From NCBI GenBank assembly GCA_945861195.1, contig CAMATS010000068.1, positions 1 to 8,859 of the forward strand: 8,859 nt of DNA. Reading direction: 5' to 3'. Shown in pieces: positions 1 through 6,281 of the stretch. The notes under the pieces were generated by a model. That model was given only the letters and a program-made list of their open reading frames with translations, had not been told where the DNA came from and searched no databases. The DNA comes from Rhodoferax sp. OV413 (GTDB lineage: Bacteria; Pseudomonadota; Gammaproteobacteria; Burkholderiales; Burkholderiaceae_C). Numbering within the stretch: the first letter of the stretch is position 1; each line of letters starts with the position of its first letter. Position numbers and translations under genes: made by a program.

Positions 1-18
1 TGTTCGCCTTGGCCAGGG

Positions 19-94
19 TGGTGGGTGCTGACGGGCTCGAACCGCCGACCTACGCCTTGTAAGGGCGCCGCTCTACCAACTGAGCTAAGCACCC
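19..94 (-). tRNA. tRNA-Val (anticodon TAC)
   Basis: Reading the minus strand from 94 gives a complete 76-nt cloverleaf. The acceptor arm GGGTGCT pairs with AGCACCC, followed by discriminator A and a genome-encoded CCA (19-21). The D arm contains GCTC-AGTTGGTA-GAGC. The anticodon stem GCGCC/GGCGT closes the 7-nt loop CTTACAA, so the anticodon is TAC, which reads valine GUN codons (GUA/GUG). The T arm is GGCGG-TTCGAGC-CCGTC. Only 15 nt separate it from the stop codon of the HU gene on the same strand, so it is probably processed from a transcript that includes hupB unless a promoter lies inside hupB. The fold leaves little doubt about identity. Confidence 0.97.
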
Positions 95-109
95 CACCTT
101 AACCGGCTG

Positions 110-382
110 TCAGTTCAAGGCATCTTTGAATGCCTTGCCCGGACGAAACTTGGGGACCTTGGATGAAGCGATTTTAATCGCGGCGCCAGTGCTGAGATTT
201 CGGCCCACACGGGGCGCCCGATCGCCCACCAAGAAGCTGCCAAACCCCACCAGAGACACGGTGCCACCTTCCTTGAGTGTCAGGGTTACCGCGCCGAGGA
301 CAGCCTCCAGGGCTCTCGCCGCCGACGCTTTGCTGATGTCGGCCTGCTTGGCGATGTGTTCGATCATTTCTGCCTTGTTCAC
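110..382 (-). CDS. hupB: HU-family nucleoid-associated DNA-binding protein
   Basis: This encodes a 90-residue HU protein, the small dimeric histone-like protein that bends and compacts DNA. It starts MNKAEMIEHIAKQ, the typical HU opening. It has the core GFGSF (46-50), the beta-arm base RVGRN (58-62) and the C-terminal VPKFRPGKAFKDALN. Length is exactly that of the family. The start is GTG at 380-382, with GAGG 6 nt upstream (389-392); a TTG four codons earlier (392-394) would add the non-family residues MRCR and overlap that ribosome site. An oddity is that residue 63 at the arm tip is Leu (CTC, 194-196), where E. coli HU-beta and most HU/IHF proteins have the DNA-intercalating proline. Upstream is a dehydrogenase gene, not lon as in E. 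coli; downstream is tRNA-Val. Identity as HU is secure; assignment to hupB rather than another HU paralogue is by resemblance. Confidence 0.95.
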   Translation of the reverse strand: MNKAEMIEHIAKQADISKASAARALEAVLGAVTLTLKEGGTVSLVGFGSFLVGDRAPRVGRNLSTGAAIKIASSKVPKFRPGKAFKDALN

Positions 383-388
383 TCGGCA

Positions 389-392
389 CCTC
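389..392 (-). promoter_or_regulatory. Ribosome binding site of hupB
   Basis: The minus strand reads GAGG here, 6 nt before the GTG at 380-382. This spacing selects the GTG codon as the start and argues against the TTG at 392-394, which overlaps the site itself. Confidence 0.7.
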
Positions 393-447
393 AAAAATTA
401 ACTGGCAACAACAAGGACCGCTATCCAACAGCCCGGCTGCAAGCAGC

Positions 448-509
448 AAAAAAAATTCCCGCAAACAACACAGGGGGCCAAGGTCTGGGGAGCCGGATTC
501 TAAGCGGGA
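448..509 (-). terminator. Weak terminator-like element between the dehydrogenase gene and hupB
   Basis: On the minus strand, TCCCGC (504-509) is complementary to GCGGGA (457-462), and the second arm is followed almost at once by eight T residues (448-455). The position, 42 nt after the dehydrogenase stop and 66 nt before the hupB start, suits an intrinsic terminator. Against it, the 41-nt loop between the arms is far longer than in a typical intrinsic terminator, so the structure may be marginal or fortuitous. If real, it would end the uvrC-pgsA-transporter-dehydrogenase transcript and place the hupB promoter in the 383-447 stretch. Confidence 0.3.
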
Positions 510-550
510 TCAGGTGCGTATTGGGCCGCCGCTGGCTGATTTGATGCAGT

Positions 551-1636
551 TCAAAGCGCTGCGGCAATCGCCCGACCCAGGTCTGAGGTACCCGCATTGC
601 CACCCAAATCGGCCGTTCGGGGCGCGCCGCTACCGGGCTGCAAAACGGTCTCGATGGCGGCCAGGATGGCGTCATGGGCCGGCCGGTAGCCTAAAAAATC
701 AAGCATCATCGCGCCGCACCAGATTTGGCCAATCGGGTTGGCGATACCCTGACCAGCGATGTCGGGCGCCGAGCCGTGCACAGGCTCGAACAGCGACGGG
801 AACAGCCGCTCGGGATTGAGGTTGGCACTGGGGGCAATGCCGATGGTGCCGGTGCAAGCCGGCCCCAGGTCGCTGAGGATGTCGCCAAATAGGTTGCTGG
901 CGACCACCACATCAAAGAAATCAGGCCGCTGTACAAAATGAGCCGTCAGGATGTCGATATGAAATTTGTCGAGCCTGATATCCGGGTAGCGCTTGGCCAT
1001 CTCCACCACCCGCTCGTCCCAATAAGGCATGGTGATGGCGATGCCGTTTGATTTGGTGGCGCTGGTGAGGTGCTTTTTCGGACGGGATTGAGCCAGCTCG
1101 AAGGCAAACTTCAAGACCCGGTCGACGCCCACACGGGACATCACGGTCTCTTGCATGACGATCTCGCGCTCGGTGCCAGAGTACATGCGCCCGCCAATGC
1201 TGGAGTATTCGCCCTCGGTGTTCTCACGCACGATGTACATGTCGATCTCGCCAGGCGCACGGGCACTGCCATCACGCCGAACCACTGGGGCAATGATGCC
1301 CGGCATCAGCCTTGCCGGTCGCAAATTGACGTACTGATCAAATTCACGCCTGAACAAAAGCAAAGAGCCCCACAGGGAGACATGATCAGGGATTTTTTCT
1401 GGCCAGCCGACTGCGCCAAAATAGATCGCGTCATGGCTGCCGATCTGATCTTTCCAGTTGTCTGGCAGCATTTTTCCATGGCGTTCGCAGTAATCCCAGC
1501 TGGAAAAATCAAAGTGGTCAAAGTGCAGGCCAATGCCAAATTTTCTAGCGGCGGCATCCAGCACCCGCAAGCCCTCGGGCATCACCTCTTTGCCGATGCC
1601 GTCGCCAGCAATCACGGCGATTCTTTTTGCGCTCAT
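551..1636 (-). CDS. dmlA: Tartrate / D-malate dehydrogenase (decarboxylating), TtuC/DmlA family
   Basis: This 361-residue protein belongs to the NAD-dependent beta-decarboxylating dehydrogenase family with isopropylmalate and isocitrate dehydrogenases. The closest match I recognise is E. coli D-malate dehydrogenase DmlA (YeaU) and tartrate dehydrogenase TtuC. Visible landmarks are the N-terminal AVIAGDGIGKEV (7-18), the subgroup-typical stretch SLWGSL...FDQYVNLRP (87-107), RENTEGEYSS (137-146) with the likely catalytic Tyr144, Lys195 in TSATKSNG, metal ligands Asp228, Asp252 and Asp256 (SNLFGDILSDLGPA), and EPVHGSAPDIAGQG, whose Asp292 fits NAD rather than NADP. It is expected to oxidise and decarboxylate D-malate to pyruvate and CO2, and to act on tartrate, in the cytoplasm. 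The ATG overlaps the transporter stop as ATGA, and AAGGAG sits 5 nt upstream, so translation is probably coupled. The family is secure; the physiological substrate cannot be told from sequence. Confidence 0.92.
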   Translation of the reverse strand: MSAKRIAVIAGDGIGKEVMPEGLRVLDAAARKFGIGLHFDHFDFSSWDYCERHGKMLPDNWKDQIGSHDAIYFGAVGWPEKIPDHVSLWGSLLLFRREFDQYVNLRPARLMPGIIAPVVRRDGSARAPGEIDMYIVRENTEGEYSSIGGRMYSGTEREIVMQETVMSRVGVDRVLKFAFELAQSRPKKHLTSATKSNGIAITMPYWDERVVEMAKRYPDIRLDKFHIDILTAHFVQRPDFFDVVVASNLFGDILSDLGPACTGTIGIAPSANLNPERLFPSLFEPVHGSAPDIAGQGIANPIGQIWCGAMMLDFLGYRPAHDAILAAIETVLQPGSGAPRTADLGGNAGTSDLGRAIAAAL

Positions 1637-2550
1637 TGAGTCTCCTTGTTGGTCTGAGAAGCCGCAGTTTGGGTCTTTGCTTGATGCACCACCAAGGCTA
1701 CGCCCAAGACGCTCAAGCCCGTTCCGGCCAAAGTGATGACTGTAATGGGTTCATTAAACAACAACCAGGCCAAGAGCGCCGTGCTGGGCGGCACCAGGTA
1801 CATCAGGCTTGCCACCGAGGTCGCGGCACCACGCTCAATGAGCAGGTAGAGCAAAGAGCTACCACCCAAGGTTAGGGCCAGCACTGACCAGGCCATGGCC
1901 CACAACAGTTCGGACTCCCAGGCAATCGCCGCGGGCTCCAGCAGCGCCAGCGGCAAGGTGACCACCAGAGCGGCAGCCAGTTGAACCAGGTTAGCGCTTC
2001 TGACATCGCAGGGCTGGATGAATTTTTTTTGGTAGAGGGTGCCCGCCGTGATGCTCAGCAGTGCGCCAACCGCCAAGCCGGTGTTGAGCCAATTGGCCTC
2101 ACCCCCTGGGCCAAATTTGGTCGACACAACCAGCAACAGGCCAGCGAAACCAAGGCACAGGCCCAGCCATTGCCGCGCCGCAACAGCGCCACCGCTAGCC
2201 GACAGGCAGATGGCGGTAAGCACCGGTTGCAGCCCGATGATGAGCGCCGACAGACCAGCACCCATGCCGGCCTTGACCGCGGCCCAGACGCCGCCGAGGT
2301 AGCAAGCGTGCATCAAAATCCCGCTGACAGACAAATGCATCCACTGGCTTTTACGCCCAGGCCAGGCCACGCCTGCCAGCAGGATCCAGGGCAAAAAACA
2401 CAGGATCGACAGGGCATAGCGCAGGGCCAAAAAGCTCATCGGCGGCGCGTGGGGCATGCCATAGCGCGCCACAATGAAGCCGGTGCTCCAAATCAAGACA
2501 AAAACCACCGGCATGGCCTGAATCAGGCTGATTGCAGGGGGCCGACTCAA
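1633..2550 (-). CDS. EamA/DMT-superfamily membrane transporter
   Basis: The 305-residue protein is almost entirely hydrophobic, with about ten predicted membrane helices arranged as two EamA repeats (roughly 13-145 and 155-290). The first helix carries VLIWSTGFIVARYG and the protein ends helix 10 at about 288, followed by a polar Gln/Thr-rich cytoplasmic-type tail. DMT proteins of this size are usually inner-membrane exporters of amino acids or other small metabolites; the substrate is not readable here. The start is uncertain. TTG at 2548-2550 overlaps the pgsA stop as TTGA and gives a normal family length. ATG at 2512-2514 gives 293 residues beginning MPVVFVLIW, right at the first helix. 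Neither has a clear Shine-Dalgarno sequence; an open frame extends further upstream into pgsA but has no family support. Overlap with the dehydrogenase (ATGA) suggests a functional link, such as handling a C4 hydroxyacid or its product, which is inference only. Confidence 0.88.
   Translation of the reverse strand: MSRPPAISLIQAMPVVFVLIWSTGFIVARYGMPHAPPMSFLALRYALSILCFLPWILLAGVAWPGRKSQWMHLSVSGILMHACYLGGVWAAVKAGMGAGLSALIIGLQPVLTAICLSASGGAVAARQWLGLCLGFAGLLLVVSTKFGPGGEANWLNTGLAVGALLSITAGTLYQKKFIQPCDVRSANLVQLAAALVVTLPLALLEPAAIAWESELLWAMAWSVLALTLGGSSLLYLLIERGAATSVASLMYLVPPSTALLAWLLFNEPITVITLAGTGLSVLGVALVVHQAKTQTAASQTNKETQ
1642..1647 (-). promoter_or_regulatory. Ribosome binding site of the dehydrogenase, inside the transporter gene
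   Basis: The minus strand reads AAGGAG, 5 nt before the dehydrogenase ATG (1634-1636). It lies in the last codons of the upstream transporter, whose TGA shares bases with that ATG. A strong site here supports reinitiation by ribosomes finishing the transporter. Confidence 0.8.
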
Positions 2551-3113
2551 CGGACCCGCGCCCGAATTTCTGGCAGCGCTTTTTTCAGGTAGTAGGCCAT
2601 TGACCAGACTGTCATGAAGGCAGCAATCCAGATCAGCCAGGTGCCCCACAGCCGGGTGTCGACCATGCCAAACAGCACCCCGTCAAATAGCAAAAAAGGA
2701 ATTGCCACCATTTGCAGCAGTGTTTTGAGCTTGCCGGCCCGGTGCACTGCCACACTGCGGGAGGCTCCGATTTGGGCCATCCACTCGCGCAGCGCTGAAA
2801 TCGCGATCTCGCGCCCGATGATGATGAGTGCCACAAACACGTCGGCCCGGCGCAAATCGACCAGCACCAACACGCAGGCGCAAATCAGAAATTTATCAGC
2901 CACCGGGTCCAGAAAAGCGCCGAAAGCCGAGACCTGGTTGAGCTTGCGCGCCAGGTAGCCATCGAGCCAGTCGGTGGCAGCGAAGACCACAAACAGCACT
3001 GTGGCCAACAGGTTCTGGCTGGCCGGCAGAATAGGCAAATAAAACACCGCGACAACCAAGGGAATGGCCACGATACGCGCCCATGTCATGAGGGTCGGAA
3101 TGGTTAAAAACAT
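2547..3113 (-). CDS. pgsA: CDP-diacylglycerol--glycerol-3-phosphate 3-phosphatidyltransferase
   Basis: This 188-residue integral membrane enzyme condenses CDP-diacylglycerol with glycerol-3-phosphate to form phosphatidylglycerophosphate, the committed step to phosphatidylglycerol and cardiolipin. It opens MFLTIPTLMTWARIVAIP, typical of PgsA. It then carries the complete CDP-alcohol phosphotransferase motif D48-x2-D51-G52-x2-A55-R56-x8-G65-x3-D69-x3-D73, with all metal- and substrate-binding residues present. The rest is a series of hydrophobic helices ending in a short basic tail. Length fits the family (about 180-190). It lies 45 nt after the uvrC stop on the same strand, the same uvrC-pgsA order found in E. 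coli and many proteobacteria. I see no good Shine-Dalgarno sequence before the ATG. Its stop TGA overlaps the proposed TTG start of the transporter by 4 nt. Confidence 0.96.
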   Translation of the reverse strand: MFLTIPTLMTWARIVAIPLVVAVFYLPILPASQNLLATVLFVVFAATDWLDGYLARKLNQVSAFGAFLDPVADKFLICACVLVLVDLRRADVFVALIIIGREIAISALREWMAQIGASRSVAVHRAGKLKTLLQMVAIPFLLFDGVLFGMVDTRLWGTWLIWIAAFMTVWSMAYYLKKALPEIRARVR

Positions 3114-3158
3114 GGTCTGATTGTGGCATGCCGTCTCAGCGGCAGCGGGCGGGGGCTG

Positions 3159-5156
3159 TCAATGCAGGGCGCGGTAAATGGCCTCGGCCAGCTCGCGGGA
3201 AATGCCCTCAACTGTGGCAATGTCGTCGGCACTGGCCTGCGCCACACCGCGCACGCCACCAAAGCGCTGCAACAGGCTGGCGCGCCGGCGCGGGCCGACC
3301 CCGGGTATGTCTTCGAGTTTGCCGCCATCCAAGCGCACCTTGGCACGCTGGGCTCGCATACCGGTGATGGCAAAGCGGTGCGCTTCGTCGCGGATCTGCG
3401 CCACCAGCATCAGCGCGGCCGAGTCTTTGCCTAAATAAACTTTTTCGCGGCCGTCGGCAAACACCAGCTCTTCCAGACCGACCTTGCGCCCCTGGCCTTT
3501 TTCCACGCCGATGATCAGCCCAAGGTCTAGCCCGAGTTGTTCAAATACCTCGCGCGCCATGGTTACCTGGCCTTTGCCGCCGTCAACCAGCACCAAATCG
3601 GGCAGGCGGGCGGTCCCCGGCGGGCCAGCCCCGGTTTTTTGCGCCTCTTGCAAGGCCTGAGCGATTGCGCTGTAGCGTCGCAGCAGCACTTGGCGCATGG
3701 CAGCATAGTCGTCGCCCGGGGTGATGCCCTCGATGCGGTAGCGCCGGTACTGGGCGCTTTGCATTTTGTGCTGCTGGAAGACCACGCAAGACGCCTGGGT
3801 GGCTTCGCCAGCGGTGTGCGAAATATCAAAACATTCAATGCGCAGCTCATCAAGATTGTCCAGCCCCAAATCAAGCGCATCGGCCAGGGCCCGGCTGCGG
3901 GCCTGTTGCGAGCCCTCCTCGGCCAGCAGGCGGGCGAGTTGCAAACCGACATTGGTTTGGGCCATGTCCAACCAGGCACGCCGCTGTTCGCGCGGTTGGT
4001 GTACCGCCGATACCCTGAAACCAGCCTGGCTTGACAGGGCTCGCAGCAATGGTTTGCCAATCGGGTCACTGACGATCAGCGAGGCGGGTATCGGCTGGCT
4101 GAGGTAGTGCTGCGCCACAAAGGCCTCCAGAATTTTGCATTCAGGGCTCACCACGCCATCGCCCTGCCCTTCAACACCCTCCTGCTCATCGGGCAGGCTC
4201 AATGACACCGCGTCATCGACATGCACAGGAAAATAAGGCCTGTCGCCCAAATGCCGGCCACCACGCACCATCGCCAGGTTGACGCAGGCACGCCCACCAC
4301 TGACCTTGACCGCCAGGATATCGACATCTCGGTCAGACACGTTGTCCACCGATTGCTGGTGCAAGACATTGGACAGCGCCGCGACTTGGTTGCGCAACTC
4401 TGCTGCCTGCTCGAACTCAAGCCGCTCGGCGTGCGCAAGCATGCTGACCTCGAGCCCCTGCATCACCTGTTGGGCGTCGCCACGCAAAAAACGCTCGGCA
4501 TTGGCCCGGTCCTGCGCATAGGCCGCCGGGGCGATATGGCCCACGCAGGGTGCCGAGCACCGTTTGATCTCATACAGCAGACAGGGCCGGGAGCGGTTGT
4601 TGAAGACCGCGTCTTCGCAGGTGCGCAACCGGAATACTTTTTGCATCAGCAAAATCGCTTCTTTGACCGCCCAGGCGCTGGGGTAGGGACCGAAATAATG
4701 GTGCTTTTTTTCTACCGCACCACGGTAATAGGACACCCGGGGAAACTGGCCTGCAGCGCCAGCCGATGTGCCCAGGCCAGACAGCTTGAGATAAGGGTAG
4801 CTCTTGTCATCGCGGAACAAAATGTTGTAGCGCGGGTTGAGGGTCTTGATCAGGTTGTTTTCAAGCAGCAGGGCCTCAGCCTCGGAGCGCACCACCGTGG
4901 TCTGCATGCGGGCAATCTTGCTCACCATATGCCCGATGCGGGTGGCGCCATGGTTTTTTTGAAAATAATTGGCAACCCGTTTGCGCAAATTGATCGCCTT
5001 GCCGACATACAACACCCCGTCCTGGCTGTCAAAGTAGCGGTACACCCCCGGCAAAGTGGGCAGGCTTGCCACTTGGCGCAGCAGCTCTTCGCGCAGCAGC
5101 AGGGCGGCCTGGGCTGCTTCTGGCTCGTGAGGGGTGGACTCGGGGGCGGCCGTCAT
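3159..5156 (-). CDS. uvrC: Excinuclease ABC subunit C
   Basis: UvrC (665 residues) is the nuclease of nucleotide excision repair. It acts with UvrB on damaged DNA and makes both the 3' and 5' incisions. Visible parts, in order, are the GIY-YIG nuclease domain at about 33-111 (PGVYRYF...LYVGKA, with Glu94 and the following region EALLLENNLIK), four cysteines at 180, 192, 200 and 204 spaced as in E. coli UvrC, and a UVR segment at about 231-266 for UvrB contact. The RNase H-like C-terminal nuclease follows, with ECFDISH (Asp444), GDDYAAM (Asp483), DGGKGQ (Asp525) and RDEAH (His593). A helix-hairpin-helix pair completes the protein at about 611-665 (DIPGVGPRRR, EGISREL). It is longer than the 610-residue E. 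coli protein because of an N-terminal extension and a Gly/Glu-rich insert near 318-338. The ATG has no evident Shine-Dalgarno sequence and lies only 27 nt from the divergent earP start. Confidence 0.98.
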   Translation of the reverse strand: MTAAPESTPHEPEAAQAALLLREELLRQVASLPTLPGVYRYFDSQDGVLYVGKAINLRKRVANYFQKNHGATRIGHMVSKIARMQTTVVRSEAEALLLENNLIKTLNPRYNILFRDDKSYPYLKLSGLGTSAGAAGQFPRVSYYRGAVEKKHHYFGPYPSAWAVKEAILLMQKVFRLRTCEDAVFNNRSRPCLLYEIKRCSAPCVGHIAPAAYAQDRANAERFLRGDAQQVMQGLEVSMLAHAERLEFEQAAELRNQVAALSNVLHQQSVDNVSDRDVDILAVKVSGGRACVNLAMVRGGRHLGDRPYFPVHVDDAVSLSLPDEQEGVEGQGDGVVSPECKILEAFVAQHYLSQPIPASLIVSDPIGKPLLRALSSQAGFRVSAVHQPREQRRAWLDMAQTNVGLQLARLLAEEGSQQARSRALADALDLGLDNLDELRIECFDISHTAGEATQASCVVFQQHKMQSAQYRRYRIEGITPGDDYAAMRQVLLRRYSAIAQALQEAQKTGAGPPGTARLPDLVLVDGGKGQVTMAREVFEQLGLDLGLIIGVEKGQGRKVGLEELVFADGREKVYLGKDSAALMLVAQIRDEAHRFAITGMRAQRAKVRLDGGKLEDIPGVGPRRRASLLQRFGGVRGVAQASADDIATVEGISRELAEAIYRALH

Positions 5157-5164
5157 AGGTGGCT

Positions 5165-5176
5165 ATTGTGGACAAT
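5165..5176. promoter_or_regulatory. Interrupted palindrome in the uvrC/earP divergent gap (possible operator or DnaA-box-like site)
   Basis: The sequence ATTGT-GG-ACAAT is a perfect 5-bp inverted repeat around a 2-nt centre. It is placed centrally in the 27-nt gap between the divergent uvrC and earP start codons. The minus-strand reading contains TTGTCCACA, one base from the classical DnaA box TTATCCACA and equal to the variant used in some high-GC bacteria. A single short site may be chance; binding is not shown by sequence. Confidence 0.25.
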
Positions 5177-5183
5177 CCCGAGG

Positions 5184-6281
5184 GTGAAAAAAGCGCAACT
5201 CTGGGACATTTTTTGCCGGGTGATCGACAACTACGGCGATATCGGGGTCTGCTGGCGACTGGCGGCAGACTTGGCGCGGCGCGGCGAACTGGTGCGGCTG
5301 TGGGTGGATGATGCCAGCCCATTGCAATGGATGGCACCACAGCCAGTACCCGGCGTACAGCAGTTTTCATGGTCGCAGTCCATGCTGCCAACCGCCCTGC
5401 CCCCGGCTGACATCCTGATCGAGGCATTTGGCTGCGAGATTGCGCCTGAATACATTCAACACCGGGTCAACCGCGCCGGGGCCGTGCCACCAGTCTGGCT
5501 CAACCTAGAGTACCTGAGCGCAGAAGGCTTTGTGGCGCGCAACCACGGCCTGCCCTCACCAGTGATGAGCGGTCCGGGGCGTGGCCTGATCAAATATTTC
5601 TATTACCCCGGGTTCACCGCGGCCAGTGGCGGCCTGCTGCGCGAGACTGATCTGGCCGAGCGCCAGCGAGCATTTGAGCGGGAACCCTGGCTACGCCAAC
5701 TGGGCCTGCGGGCGCCGGGCGAGCAATTGCTGTCGATGTTCTGCTACGAACCGGCGGCCCTGGGCGACCTGCTAAGCCGCTTGGCCCAGGGCACAGTAAA
5801 AACCCGAATGCTCGTGACCTTCGGGCGCGCCAGCGCTGCTGTGGCAGGCGCTGTGGCCGACAAAAACAGGGCTCAGCCGGACTGGAACCGGGCTGGCAGG
5901 CTAGGGTTTGCTTATCTTCCGGCTTTGAGTCAAACCGATTACGACCATCTTTTATGGGCCTGCGATCTGAATTTTGTCAGGGGCGAGGACTCGCTGGTAC
6001 GGGCCATTTGGGCGGGCAAACCGCTGGTCTGGGAAATTTACCCACAAAGCGACGGAGCTCACGAAGTCAAATTACAGGCTTTTTTAGATCAGATCGAGGC
6101 GCCAGCCTCGCTCCGAAAATTCCATAACGTCTGGAACAGCGCAAGCAGCGCGCGGCGTGCAGCACTGCCCATGTTGGCTTTGGCCGATTGGCAAGCCAGC
6201 GTTTTAGCGGCGCGCAAGACCCTGCTCGAACTCGATGACTTGACCAGCCAACTGCTGCGGTTTGTGTCAAAAAGCCATTAA
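5184..6281 (+). CDS. earP: EF-P arginine-32 rhamnosyltransferase EarP
   Basis: This 365-residue protein matches the EarP family, GT-B-type glycosyltransferases that move rhamnose from dTDP-rhamnose to Arg32 of elongation factor P. The N-terminus LWDIFCRVIDNYGDIGVCWRLA (6-27) is the family hallmark, with Asp15 and Asp19 matching the two aspartates known to matter in Pseudomonas EarP. The C-terminal domain has NFVRGEDSLVRAIWAGKP (263-280), with the conserved Arg-Gly-Glu-Asp, and LVWEIYPQSDGAH, which in the family binds the sugar nucleotide. Length is close to the usual 370-380. GTG at 5184 is chosen because it places the aspartates two residues from their Pseudomonas positions; its own ribosome site is poor. 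TTG at 5166, with AGGTGG just upstream (5157-5162), would add six residues and is a real alternative. The gene precedes efp, its substrate gene, supporting the call. Confidence 0.95.
   Translation: MKKAQLWDIFCRVIDNYGDIGVCWRLAADLARRGELVRLWVDDASPLQWMAPQPVPGVQQFSWSQSMLPTALPPADILIEAFGCEIAPEYIQHRVNRAGAVPPVWLNLEYLSAEGFVARNHGLPSPVMSGPGRGLIKYFYYPGFTAASGGLLRETDLAERQRAFEREPWLRQLGLRAPGEQLLSMFCYEPAALGDLLSRLAQGTVKTRMLVTFGRASAAVAGAVADKNRAQPDWNRAGRLGFAYLPALSQTDYDHLLWACDLNFVRGEDSLVRAIWAGKPLVWEIYPQSDGAHEVKLQAFLDQIEAPASLRKFHNVWNSASSARRAALPMLALADWQASVLAARKTLLELDDLTSQLLRFVSKSH

Noticed and set aside
1..18. Possible second tRNA fragment at the left edge
   Set aside because: The 18 nt show no acceptor stem or T-arm. 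A tRNA-Asp often lies near such tRNA-Val genes, but nothing in the window supports it.
497..502. TAGAAT on the minus strand as a hupB -10 element
   Set aside because: It matches the -10 consensus at five of six bases, but no acceptable -35 lies 16-18 nt upstream, and it would sit before the T8 terminator-like tract.
551..1636. 3-isopropylmalate dehydrogenase (leuB) for the dehydrogenase gene
   Set aside because: The fold is shared, but the SLWGSL...FDQYVNLRP stretch and overall sequence fit the tartrate/D-malate subgroup, and no leuC/leuD genes are adjacent.
1070..1639. 189-codon plus-strand frame antisense to the dehydrogenase
   Set aside because: It lies wholly inside a well-conserved dehydrogenase gene and has no recognisable motif.
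4221..5183. Long stop-free plus-strand frame antisense to uvrC that continues into earP, about 960 nt before the earP start
   Set aside because: uvrC on the other strand has complete domain conservation, and the antisense translation shows no family features. The long opening follows from GC-rich codon bias, and EarP homology begins only near 5184.
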